From positions 1-23,809 of IMG/VR virus record IMGVR_UViG_3300046817_000473: a stretch of DNA of 23,809 nt, one strand, 5' to 3'. Position 1 is the first letter of the stretch. Every line of letters starts with the position of its first letter. Shown here piece after piece: positions 1-7,488 of this stretch. This DNA is from a virus. The notes beneath the pieces are model-generated. The model was not told the origin of the DNA and ran no database searches. It saw only the letters and a program-made list of their open reading frames with translations. The translations under genes were made by a program, and so were the position numbers.

Positions 1-622
1 CCCACTCGTACCCGGCCGACATACCCATGACGCCATCGGTGTATTGCGAGCGGATTTCGGTGGACGCCTGGAACAGGCCCTTGAGGCTGTCCACCATATC
101 GACGTTGTCCTGCGTATTTATGCGCAACAGCCACTGCTTCGACTGTGGCGTCAGGTTGTCGAGCAGCAGCTTGCGGGACTGCAGCACGGTCTTGAAGGTC
201 TGTGCTGCGCCTGCGGTGCCGACCTGGTTCCACACCGTGGGCCACATTTGGTTGACGAAGTCGGACTCGAGCTTCGCTGCGAGCACCGCGATTGCCGGCT
301 CGATGTAGCGGGCCGAGAAGTCATCAATGCTCAGTGTGAGTTCGCTGCTGCTGAAGCTGAAGTCGGTGTGGTACTGGTTGGTGATCGGCAGGGAGACGTA
401 GTTCTCCACGGTGTTCTGGAGGCTGAGCGCTGGCGTCGTGCTGACCGTGTATTGCACCGGCAGACGGATGCGGAGTGTGGTGCCGATCTTGGCGCCGGAG
501 TTGGCGAACGAATCATCGTACTGCCTGTTCACGGCGCCGATGATGTTGCAGCGCTGATGGAGGATGGCCAGCGCCTTCGCGGTGATCATCGAAATCGTCA
601 ATAAGGTATTGGTCGCGGGCAT
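1..622 (-). CDS. P22-type major coat protein, N-terminal part (cut by window edge)
   Basis: The minus strand is open from an ATG at 622 to the window edge, giving about 207 residues without a stop. The start (MPATNTLLTISMITAKAL) and the following region of short beta-type segments with YVSLPITNQYHTDFSFS resemble the P22 gp5 coat family, whose members are around 400 residues, so roughly half is missing. A GAAAGGG ribosome site lies 6-7 bases before the ATG. Position supports the call: it follows the scaffold-like and portal genes in the order seen in P22. Its product would form the icosahedral procapsid shell around the scaffold. It is separated from the preceding gene by about 200 bases that contain a strong hairpin, so it may be expressed at a different level from its neighbours. 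The family call rests on remembered similarity and gene order. Confidence 0.72.
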   Translation of the reverse strand, partial: MPATNTLLTISMITAKALAILHQRCNIIGAVNRQYDDSFANSGAKIGTTLRIRLPVQYTVSTTPALSLQNTVENYVSLPITNQYHTDFSFSSSELTLSIDDFSARYIEPAIAVLAAKLESDFVNQMWPTVWNQVGTAGAAQTFKTVLQSRKLLLDNLTPQSKQWLLRINTQDNVDMVDSLKGLFQASTEIRSQYTDGVMGMSAGYEW

Positions 623-650
623 GGTGTGCCCTTTCATCGCAAGTGCGGGG

Positions 651-686
651 AAAAGGGCTCCTCACCGCGACGCGGTTCTTGGAGCC
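651..686 (-). terminator. Compound hairpin with T tract upstream of the coat gene
   Basis: On the minus strand, GGCTCC and GGAGCC (681-686 and 656-661 in plus coordinates) pair around a nested ACCGC/GCGGT stem (664-676), followed by CTTTT. This is terminator-like, but it lies 15-20 bases before the coat ribosome site, so it may be a partial terminator, an attenuator or a processing site. The rest of the 623-819 gap shows no convincing gene. Confidence 0.45.
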
Positions 687-819
687 TCGATTGCCCGTTG
701 CGACGAAAGTCGGAAGCCACAGCCGCAGACGGATCGGCACGACGCAGCGTGTTTAGGGCCTTACGCGACGGCCTCGGGGAGATGCAGCGGGTGTTGACCA
801 GACCGCGACTGGTTGGGCG

Positions 820-954
820 CTACTTCTTGCGCTGCGCCTCGCGCTTCTTGCTGTATGCGATCGCGACTGCCTGCTTCACAGGCTTGCCCGCTTTCACCTC
901 AGCCTTGACGTTCGATGTGAACGCCTTCGGTGATGTGCTGGTCTTGAGCGGCAT
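820..954 (-). CDS. Small basic phage protein (44 residues)
   Basis: The product starts MPLKTSTSPKAFTSNVKAEV and ends in a lysine- and arginine-rich tail (YSKKREAQRKK). Short proteins of this pattern, with a GKPxKQAVAIA core, recur in many tailed-phage head operons; their function is unknown to me. The ATG at 954 overlaps the stop of the upstream spike gene by one base (TGATG), which supports this start over longer upstream readings in the same frame that run through the spike gene. The very high lysine content suggests nucleic-acid or capsid-interior contact, but that is inference. Confidence 0.7.
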   Translation of the reverse strand: MPLKTSTSPKAFTSNVKAEVKAGKPVKQAVAIAYSKKREAQRKK

Positions 955-2627
955 CAGGTAGTCACCGACTGCAGCTCGGCGTTGCTCAACACACGAGGCC
1001 AATAACGCACACGACGGATGTAGCCGGTCATGTTCTCGACGGCCGCACCAGCCGCTACCATGAACCCGATACCATTCGGGTATACCGGGGCATATCCGTT
1101 TGTCATACCACCAGCGGAAGCGACGGCGCCGCCATTCAGACATATCTGCCCGGTGGCTGCTGTCCACGTTGACGCAACCTTCGTCACAGCACCGGCTGTT
1201 ATCGTGTTAACCGTAGAGAGCACGATGGCAATATCGTACTGAAACGCATGGTTAGTGGCATCCTTGCCCACAAGCGTCGCTGTGCTGATCGGCGGCGAAT
1301 AAACGACGCGCTGGAAGTTGCCTGCAGTGAAGGCGTTGCAGACAAACTCTGCCATCCATGACCCAGCAGCGGAGGTGCTGGTGGCAAATCCCATCTGCGC
1401 AGGCTGGATGCTGCACTGATCCGCACTCCGCGTCACAGCCGCAGCAGTCGTCGGGATGTAGCTCGTCGGGAACGCGGCGCTGGCCTCGCCTTGCGCTCCC
1501 CAGAAATATATGCCGCTGACGTTGTCGCCCTGATAGGCAGTACCACCCGCTACCGTCGCCATGTTATAGCCAAGCCCGCCGGTGTTGGTCGTGGTGAACG
1601 TGAACCAGCAGCGATACCAGCCGTTACCGACGTTCTGTATGCCGTGGGTAAATCCTGCCGCCGCTCCCGTGGAAACGTCAGCGCCCGCCGCAACGTCCCA
1701 TTGCGGATTCAGCCCCGCACCACCCAGGCCCATGCCGGTTGCATAGATTATCGAGCGACCGGCCGGCTTCGCATAAACACTGAACGCATACGCAGTGGCC
1801 GCCACGATCGCCATCGGGCAGGCCATGTTATGCACCGCGTTGGCCGCGTTCTCTCTCACTAAGGTCGCAGAGTTGGTGCCATCAGGCGCAACCCCCGCCG
1901 CACCAACCAACGTCGCCGCCGCAGGCGCCCACGACAGGTTGATCGCACCCGAGTTGATGATGCCGTTCGTCCGCTGCTCCTCGATCAACAATCCCAGCGC
2001 CGCATGCGTCACCGGATCGTAGTCGAAACGCGGCGCGTTGGTGGCCGCCGTACGCATGGTGCCCGTTGCATCGAAATACGTCGCTGTGCTCGCGCGAGTG
2101 AACGTGAGCAGCGGATTGAGTGTGCCAGACATAAAAGATAGATCCAGCGTCGCCCCGGCCGGAACCGCTGCGCCGGCCTGCCATGAACTCCCGCCCCATT
2201 CAAATATCGCCACGCCGTCGAGCACGCCATAGGGGGTCGGCACGCTCGGTCGCGCCTGCGCCGCAGGCTGCCATGCGGCCCCGTCCCAAGAGAACGCCGC
2301 GACACCCCGAAGTGCCCCACTCGGTGTCGCAGGTGTGGCCGTGCCGCTCGCCGGCGTCCAGGCGGACCCCGACCAGGTGTAGACCGCGACGCCGTCGAGC
2401 ACGCCGGTGGGTGTTGCGACGCCAGGCTGAGACCGCCCGGCTGGCGTCCACGCACTCCCGCTCCATGAGAACGGCGCGACGCCCTGGAGCACACCCGTGG
2501 GGGTCGCCACGCCGGGGCCTGCGCGGCCGGCGGGCTGCCAGGCGCTGCCATCCCAGGAGAACGCCGCAACGCCCTGTAGCACGCCCGTGGGCGTCGCAAC
2601 GTCGGGGGTTGGGTCGGATGCGGCCAT
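954..2627 (-). CDS. Repeat-bearing phage spike or fibre-like protein (557 residues)
   Basis: Residues 11 to about 158 hold five tandem repeats of 30 residues (consensus ATPTGVLQGVAAFSWDGSAW), each with a paired tryptophan pattern that suggests short beta hairpins. Then follows a segment beginning TLDLSFMSGTLNPLLTFTRA and continuing through PRFDYDP and LLIEEQRTN. That motif is common in phage spike, fibre and decoration proteins, where it precedes a lectin-like beta sandwich. The C-terminal half reads as a concanavalin-like jelly roll (GNGWYRCWFTF, YIRRVRYWPRVLSNAEL). The likely role is a surface or receptor-binding protein, perhaps attached to the head, because it lies between scaffold and coat. 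The ATG at 2627 overlaps the scaffold stop by one base. No signal peptide is seen. The exact virion location is not settled by sequence. Confidence 0.72.
   Translation of the reverse strand: MAASDPTPDVATPTGVLQGVAAFSWDGSAWQPAGRAGPGVATPTGVLQGVAPFSWSGSAWTPAGRSQPGVATPTGVLDGVAVYTWSGSAWTPASGTATPATPSGALRGVAAFSWDGAAWQPAAQARPSVPTPYGVLDGVAIFEWGGSSWQAGAAVPAGATLDLSFMSGTLNPLLTFTRASTATYFDATGTMRTAATNAPRFDYDPVTHAALGLLIEEQRTNGIINSGAINLSWAPAAATLVGAAGVAPDGTNSATLVRENAANAVHNMACPMAIVAATAYAFSVYAKPAGRSIIYATGMGLGGAGLNPQWDVAAGADVSTGAAAGFTHGIQNVGNGWYRCWFTFTTTNTGGLGYNMATVAGGTAYQGDNVSGIYFWGAQGEASAAFPTSYIPTTAAAVTRSADQCSIQPAQMGFATSTSAAGSWMAEFVCNAFTAGNFQRVVYSPPISTATLVGKDATNHAFQYDIAIVLSTVNTITAGAVTKVASTWTAATGQICLNGGAVASAGGMTNGYAPVYPNGIGFMVAAGAAVENMTGYIRRVRYWPRVLSNAELQSVTT
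2153..2597 (-). repeat. Five coding repeats of about 90 bases in the spike gene
   Basis: The repeats encode residues 11-158 of the spike. The first three units are exactly 30 residues and nearly identical (ATPTGVLQGVA, SGSAW or DGSAW, then TPAG or QPAG). Units four and five are more diverged. The near identity of the first two suggests recent duplication, and copy number may vary between relatives. Confidence 0.8.
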
Positions 2628-3382
2628 CAGCGCCGCGAGCCTCCGCGCGCCCGCTCGAGGTCTCGCTTCAGGTACACGTCCACGAGCTGCTCGGGTGGTG
2701 CGGTGTATTCGTTGAACTGCGGGTTGGCGCGTCCGGTCACCGGGCGGATCGGCGCCGGTGCGCGTGTCACCTGTGGCGGTGGCGTGGTGTGCCCGTTACC
2801 ACGAGCCGGCGGCGCGTCCTCGATGGTGGCGGCGTACTTACCCAAGGCTACCGCCCGCGCCCGCTCGCTGCGGAGGTTGGCGATGCGCTCGACTTCAGCG
2901 GGATCGGCGGCGAGGGCTGCTGCCACCTTCACGCCCTCGGGCATCTCGACGAGGAGCTGCGCGAAGTTTGCGTCGGCACCCATCTTCACCAAGTCGTCGC
3001 AGCGCTGCTTCCAGTCAGGGAACGCGGCCTGTCCCTGGTTGTGGAATGTCTCGGTGCGGATCTGGGTTTCCACCTCAGCCCTGATCACCGCCCGCTCGCG
3101 GTGATAGCGCTGCTCCGGCGTTTCATCGGCAGGGGGCTGCTGCTGAGCCTGGCGACGGTAGAACTCTAGTTCCTGCTCACGCTGTTGCTCGCGGCGCTCG
3201 GCGGCTGACAGGCGTGCGGTGAGTTCGGCGAAGCGTCGGTCGCCGCGGGACTGGCGCTCCTCCTCGGCCTCCTTTGCCGGCGCCGGCTCGTCGGTCTCGG
3301 GCGGTGTGGACTCTGGTGCGGGGGTTGGTGTGGGTTCCGGCTCGGGGGCCGGCTTGCCATCGGGTTCGGTGGTTTCGCTCAT
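2627..3382 (-). CDS. Scaffolding-like protein (251 residues)
   Basis: The product is highly charged. Residues 1-50 are rich in proline and glutamate, residues about 50-110 form a likely coiled coil with many Arg, Glu and Gln (AERREQQREQELEFYRRQ), and the C-terminal end is basic (YLKRDLERARGGSRR). A disordered acidic start, helical middle and basic C-terminal end match the general design of scaffolding proteins of the P22 gp8 type, whose basic C-terminal helix binds coat. Position between portal and coat fits. No enzymatic motif is visible. I chose the ATG at 3382, four bases after the previous stop, because longer readings run through the preceding gene. It could instead be an internal minor head protein. 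Confidence 0.65.
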   Translation of the reverse strand: MSETTEPDGKPAPEPEPTPTPAPESTPPETDEPAPAKEAEEERQSRGDRRFAELTARLSAAERREQQREQELEFYRRQAQQQPPADETPEQRYHRERAVIRAEVETQIRTETFHNQGQAAFPDWKQRCDDLVKMGADANFAQLLVEMPEGVKVAAALAADPAEVERIANLRSERARAVALGKYAATIEDAPPARGNGHTTPPPQVTRAPAPIRPVTGRANPQFNEYTAPPEQLVDVYLKRDLERARGGSRR

Positions 3383-3386
3383 GGCG

Positions 3387-3566
3387 TTACTCGTCGTGTG
3401 GTGGGGCTGAGGGTGGATGATCGTGGGTGATGGTGGCTGGCTCGTCGGGCATAAGCATGCCCATGGTGCCGCGGCCGACTGCAACGATGGCCTCAAGTTC
3501 CGCGACGCGTGCGCGCAGGCGCTCGATCTCGGCGGCCATCTCGGCGAGGCGGTCGGTGGAGGTCAT
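3387..3566 (-). CDS. Small coiled-coil protein (59 residues)
   Basis: The product starts MTSTDRLAEMAAEIERLRAR and continues VAELEAIV, a short leucine-heptad coiled coil. A proline- and histidine-rich tail follows (TITHDHPPSAPPHDE). The ATG overlaps the stop of the upstream gene in an ATGA arrangement, and the gene ends four bases before the scaffold-like start, so translation is probably coupled. It is too short for most ORF callers but the overlaps on both sides support it. I do not recognise the family. A role with the scaffold is possible only by position. Confidence 0.6.
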   Translation of the reverse strand: MTSTDRLAEMAAEIERLRARVAELEAIVAVGRGTMGMLMPDEPATITHDHPPSAPPHDE

Positions 3567-4654
3567 TGCTGCGGCTGTCCCTGCGTTCCCGCTGCTGCGC
3601 CACTTAGGCCGATGCCCAGCCCGGCGAGGCCGTACTTGCGCAGGATGTCGATGGTGTTGGCGTCGAACACGACGTAGTTGTGGGTTCCCTCGCCAGCGCC
3701 GCGGCTGCCCTGGTCGAGATAGCGAATGCCGGGGATGCCGGCCTGCTGCATTATTTCCGCAGGCGCCCGATCCGAGACACCCCCCTGTGCCAACCTAAGG
3801 TATTCATGCAAGTCCTCGCCGGTCGGCCCGTCCGGGAACCTTCGCGCGTTCACCTGGAAATACTTGCGCGCGGCGTCCATCTGCCCGGTGTTTTCCAGAG
3901 CCTGCTGCACCTGCGGCGACTGCTCGCTGAGCGGCTTATCCCAGTGCAGGAACTGCTCCGGGTCGGCGCCAATGTTCACTTCGTACATGCGGCCGGGCAT
4001 CTGCCACAGCGTGCCGCTATAAGTATCGGGGGATTTATGTAGTTGATCGACAACATCCGGCCATAAGTGACCGCTGTAAGGGTTCTGTGCGAACGATTGC
4101 GCTGTATGCAGGGCAAGGGCCGGATCGCCTCCGCTATTCGCCGTTAGTAAAAGCGCCCGTTGGTGCGGTGTGAGGTCTTCTATGTCCGCGTCTTGGGTAA
4201 CGCGGCCCTGTGGTGTGTCGATGAACCTGCTATCCCCCTGCAATGCGAGCTTGTCCCGGTAACTCCGCGCGGTGCCCTCGCCCTCTGCGAAATACAGCCC
4301 ATGGCCGTAAGCCTGCGCACCCTCGCCGGTGCCGATCTTGGAGGTATCGAACCGCTCGAAATCGTATGGGCTACCATGAAATGCGCGGATGCCCGGCGCC
4401 GTGGTGCCCATGAGCAGCGCGTTGCCGGTCTGCTGCGCGGCGCTCACGAGGCCCTTGCCGGTCGGCAGCCCCGTGCGGTCATCCCACAGCCCCATCTTGG
4501 CGCTCTTGGCCCGCTGTGCTGCGAGCCACTGCCCCAGCGCGTCCACACCGCTGCTGACCGTGCCGGCCACCGATTGCGCCGCATCAGCCCATGACGGCGC
4601 CTGCGCCAGCGGGTTGTCGGCGTTCGGGTCGGCGATCTGCAGCGCGTTCGGCAC
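3563..4654 (-). CDS. ADP-ribosyltransferase-like polyvalent protein (ART-PolyVal type, 363 residues)
   Basis: After an N-terminal helical region (1-85), residues 90-135 contain IRAFHGSPYDFERFD and YGHGLYFAEGEGTARSY. This matches the ART domain found in phage and plasmid polyvalent proteins, where the HGS and YFAE elements mark the NAD-binding fold. The C-terminal end (GIPGIRYLDQGSRG, then NYVVFDANTIDILRKYG) is the usual closing part of that domain. The start is GTG at 4654, directly after the upstream TAA. Family members are thought to be packaged and injected to modify host proteins. Location between portal and scaffold fits a virion or ejected protein. The last residues are glycine- and alanine-rich and may be membrane-active. 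Target and activity are unknown. Confidence 0.75.
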   Translation of the reverse strand: MPNALQIADPNADNPLAQAPSWADAAQSVAGTVSSGVDALGQWLAAQRAKSAKMGLWDDRTGLPTGKGLVSAAQQTGNALLMGTTAPGIRAFHGSPYDFERFDTSKIGTGEGAQAYGHGLYFAEGEGTARSYRDKLALQGDSRFIDTPQGRVTQDADIEDLTPHQRALLLTANSGGDPALALHTAQSFAQNPYSGHLWPDVVDQLHKSPDTYSGTLWQMPGRMYEVNIGADPEQFLHWDKPLSEQSPQVQQALENTGQMDAARKYFQVNARRFPDGPTGEDLHEYLRLAQGGVSDRAPAEIMQQAGIPGIRYLDQGSRGAGEGTHNYVVFDANTIDILRKYGLAGLGIGLSGAAAGTQGQPQQ

Positions 4655-4855
4655 TTATTGGCCCCGCATCTCAATCAACCACTCTCGAGCGCGGTCATTG
4701 TCGGGGAATATTCTCGCAAGCCGCCCCGCCTCGTCGTGCCGCCCCATGCTGACCAGCAACCGGTGTATTTTGATGAGGCTCGTCGTGAATGGGTTGGCGG
4801 GGTTCGCTGCGAGCGCCTCGGCTATCAACGCGTCCAAGCTGACGTCGCCCATCAT
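4655..4855 (-). CDS. Small hypothetical protein between portal and ART gene (66 residues)
   Basis: The product is helical with an alanine-rich first half (LDALIAEALAANPANPF) and a second half resembling a single TPR-like helix pair (GRHDEAGRLARIF). Its ATG overlaps the portal stop (ATGATG context at 4850-4855), and its TAA directly abuts the next GTG start. This indicates coupled translation in the head operon. The family is not recognised. It could be a small head-completion or chaperone-like protein, but nothing in the sequence shows that. Confidence 0.65.
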   Translation of the reverse strand: MMGDVSLDALIAEALAANPANPFTTSLIKIHRLLVSMGRHDEAGRLARIFPDNDRAREWLIEMRGQ

Positions 4856-7101
4856 GGCCCTGCTGACGCCCCTGTGGAGGCCGCTGGCGGCGCCGAGCCG
4901 TTGCCACCGTTGGGCTGCATGGGTGGCGCCACGGTGGCCTGTAGCTCGCTCTCCTGCGCCGCGTGCTGCTGTAGCATCGGGTGCAGCTCGGTCGCCAGCA
5001 TGTCAGAGACCATTTGCCGCACCACGAGTTGCAACGCCATCGGGTCGATACTGCCGACCGCCGACAACCTCCGGGTCTCCGCGTCGTAATCATCAATGGC
5101 GGTGCCGTGGGCCTTGATGGCCAGATCCTGGCTCTTGTCCTTCAGCAACTCCTGCTGATGCACGACCTGCGCCTTCAATGTCGCGATCTCCGCGTCGGCC
5201 TTCTGAAGTAACTGCTGGGCCTGCTGCTGCATCTGCTGGGCTTGCTGCGAGATGGCCTGCACCTGTGGATCGGGACCGGCGCGGTATTGCGGCGGCAGGC
5301 CGCGCTTCAGCCGGTCGGCTAGTTCGTCTGCACCGGGGAAATCAGAGTTCGCAGCCCAGAAGTCGCCCACGACCTGAAACGCCGCCGGGTTCTGCGCCAT
5401 GATCTGGCTGAACGCATTCGCGGCCTCCTGGCGCTGCGTGCCATAGGCCGGCCCGACATCGGCCTCGACATCGTATGCCCCGACGTTCGGGTTGAATATC
5501 ACCGATGGATCGGGCTTCTGTGGATCCTCCTGCATCTTCTGCGCATCGCCGGGGGAGAGCGCCTGCGGCTGGCCATCTGGCCCAGGCCCGACGAACTGAT
5601 GTGCTTCCGGACTTTCCGGCGCGACCATGACGCGGTTCTCGTCGCCGTCCTCGGCCAAGGTCATGACGACCCTGCGCGTGTCGTAAATCTTAGGAATGAG
5701 GTCGATGAGAATGCGGCCGATCTGGCGGATGCCCTTCGCTTGGTTATCGATATAATGATACGTCGCCGTATCACCCTGCCTCTGCCGCTGCTGAATGGCG
5801 ATGCCGCTGCGTTCGTTGCTCGGCATGCCCAGCTCGGCCTGATACTGACCGGTGACCGACATCAGATCCTGGCGCGCGATCGTCATCCCAGTGATGTAAG
5901 CCTGGGCCATTTGCGGCGGATCGATACGCGTTGGCGGCGGGATTGGCTGGTTTTGCTCGTCCAGAGCGTTGTAAACCAAGACGCTCCAGTTTTGCGTGTT
6001 CGCGGTTTTCCACTGGTTCTCACGACCCTGAATGGCATCGATACGAGCGATGTATGGCGTCTTGGTCTGCAACGCGACCTGCTCGACCGCAGCGGATGCC
6101 CAGTAGTTGTATATACGCTGTGCATCGATCTGCGACCGCGTGTGTCCCTTGCGATCCATCTCGCCGTTGATCACCGTCTCCTCGCCAAGAAACGGCACGA
6201 TCGGAATGTATTTCCCCGGCCACTCCCTGCGATCGATGACTTTGTCGCCGGCCAGCTTAAACCACTCTATCTCGGGCTCGGCGACCTCGCGCGTCTTCTC
6301 GATCATAGACCGGATCTGGTCCTGTATTTCCTCCGGGGCCGCCTCGATATCCTCGTCGCGCACCACGGTGCCATCGCGTAGCTGGTGCAGCTTGGCGTTG
6401 TTCACATTGCGCCGCCAATACTCCGCGATGCGCACATGATCTCGGTCATTCCAGCCGTCCGTATGGTCGAGCGTGGCGGGGGCCGGATTGTCCTCCTTAC
6501 CGTATTCCTCCTCGTATCTGTCCCGCGGGCAATCATCGAAGATGAACGCGAAATTAGCGTCCGACTTGTCGTACAACTTACAGTCTGGGTCCATATACAC
6601 CGCACGAGGGTCGGGAACCCGGCGTATCCAGAGGTCGAGGTCGAACGAGTTCTCATCCACGTAGTCGGTCTCGACGCGGACATAGCCTATGCCGCTCTCA
6701 ACCTGATGATATGTCGCGGTGCTATAAGCATCGACAGCCTTAGAGCGGTACTCAATCCCGCGGATGATACCGCTGAACACCTGCGCTGCCTCGTATGTGG
6801 CCCTACCACCAGTCGGCGTCACCTTGATTTGGGTTTTGTTTTGTCTCGCGTCGTTGATGACCTGGAGGTTGTGTTGCCTCACTTGGTTGTACGTGAGGCT
6901 AGGTCTATCGCCGCGGTCAATCGCGGTGCCGCCGTTGGTGAACCACTGCCAGCCATTCAATGCATCGCCGTTGGCGAACCGAGTGTCGAAAAGCGCACGT
7001 CCCCGCCATGCGGTTTCCCACGTTTTACAGAACTCAAAGCGTTCTTTGGCTTCGCGTAGGATTTCGGCATCGCCGGCGCGGACGCGTGTGCGTGCCATCA
7101 C
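4852..7101 (-). CDS. P22-type portal protein (749 residues)
   Basis: Length and pattern match P22 gp1-like portals (about 725 residues), which form the twelve-fold DNA channel of the head and dock the terminase. Recognisable stretches include RPSLTYNQVRQ and DARQNKTQIKV near the N-terminus, YHQVESGIGYVRVE, and RRVPDPRAVYMDP. The C-terminal region from about residue 610 is rich in glutamine with heptad character (QQAQQMQQQAQQLLQKADAE), as expected for the helical barrel of P22-type portals. The ATG overlaps the stop of the upstream helix-turn-helix gene (ATGA). Two adjacent methionines begin the protein. It precedes scaffold and coat, as in P22, although two inserted genes separate it from the scaffold-like gene. 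Confidence 0.9.
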   Translation of the reverse strand: MMARTRVRAGDAEILREAKERFEFCKTWETAWRGRALFDTRFANGDALNGWQWFTNGGTAIDRGDRPSLTYNQVRQHNLQVINDARQNKTQIKVTPTGGRATYEAAQVFSGIIRGIEYRSKAVDAYSTATYHQVESGIGYVRVETDYVDENSFDLDLWIRRVPDPRAVYMDPDCKLYDKSDANFAFIFDDCPRDRYEEEYGKEDNPAPATLDHTDGWNDRDHVRIAEYWRRNVNNAKLHQLRDGTVVRDEDIEAAPEEIQDQIRSMIEKTREVAEPEIEWFKLAGDKVIDRREWPGKYIPIVPFLGEETVINGEMDRKGHTRSQIDAQRIYNYWASAAVEQVALQTKTPYIARIDAIQGRENQWKTANTQNWSVLVYNALDEQNQPIPPPTRIDPPQMAQAYITGMTIARQDLMSVTGQYQAELGMPSNERSGIAIQQRQRQGDTATYHYIDNQAKGIRQIGRILIDLIPKIYDTRRVVMTLAEDGDENRVMVAPESPEAHQFVGPGPDGQPQALSPGDAQKMQEDPQKPDPSVIFNPNVGAYDVEADVGPAYGTQRQEAANAFSQIMAQNPAAFQVVGDFWAANSDFPGADELADRLKRGLPPQYRAGPDPQVQAISQQAQQMQQQAQQLLQKADAEIATLKAQVVHQQELLKDKSQDLAIKAHGTAIDDYDAETRRLSAVGSIDPMALQLVVRQMVSDMLATELHPMLQQHAAQESELQATVAPPMQPNGGNGSAPPAASTGASAGP

Positions 7102-7346
7102 TCATGCCTCAGCGACGGCAGTGGCGGCAGCGACACCAACCCCACACGGCGTGGTGGCTCTGGTCGCGGCTCCTGTGGCTGCTGCGCCGGCCTCTCGATG
7201 CCGACACGGCGGATGGCCCGCTGCACGCTGTGGAACGAGCGCCCGAGCATCTCGGCGCACTGCCTGACGCTCACGCCGTTCTCGCGCAGCCGCCGCAGCG
7301 TGTCGCGCTCCTCGTCCGACCAGGGGATGTGGGGGATGTCGTTCAT
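7098..7346 (-). CDS. GcrA-like helix-turn-helix protein (82 residues)
   Basis: Residues 8-50 (IPWSDEERDTLRRLRENGVS, then RQCAEMLGRSFHSVQRAIRRVGI) match the N-terminal DNA-binding domain of GcrA-type and SANT/Myb-like proteins. The first helix carries the usual W-x-D/E-E-E pattern. The second half is proline-rich and probably unstructured. GcrA in alphaproteobacteria activates promoters at methylated adenine sites, so a phage copy could read the phage methyltransferase signal; that is inference. I chose the ATG at 7346. An in-frame ATG at 7376 has no better ribosome site, while 7346 has a purine-rich GGGAGGGGA about 15 bases upstream. Alternatively it could act in packaging as a small terminase-like DNA binder. 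Confidence 0.6.
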   Translation of the reverse strand: MNDIPHIPWSDEERDTLRRLRENGVSVRQCAEMLGRSFHSVQRAIRRVGIERPAQQPQEPRPEPPRRVGLVSLPPLPSLRHE

Positions 7347-7447
7347 TGTCGTGTCGGCAGTCCCCTCCCGCACCATTCGCCGGGATAACGGGAGGGGCCG
7401 CCGTCTGGGCTCACCTGTGGGGGGTCTTGCCCGTCAGCGGAAAGGCA

Positions 7448-7482
7448 GCGGCGGGCATAAAGCGCCAAGCCCGACCCGCCGC
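7448..7482 (-). terminator. Possible terminator hairpin after the PEP-CTERM gene
   Basis: GCGGCGGG at 7448-7455 pairs with CCCGCCGC at 7475-7482 across a 19-base loop, just downstream of the stop at 7489. On the minus strand only a short CCTTTCC follows, so it is a weak intrinsic terminator at best. It would allow partial separation of the cargo genes from the portal genes. Confidence 0.35.
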
Positions 7483-7488
7483 CGCAAG

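Noticed and set aside
2183-3169. Long plus-strand open frame (328 codons) opposite the spike and scaffold genes
   Set aside because: Its product is arginine- and proline-rich with no domain, and it runs opposite two genes with clear protein repeats and coiled coil; it is an antisense artefact of high GC.
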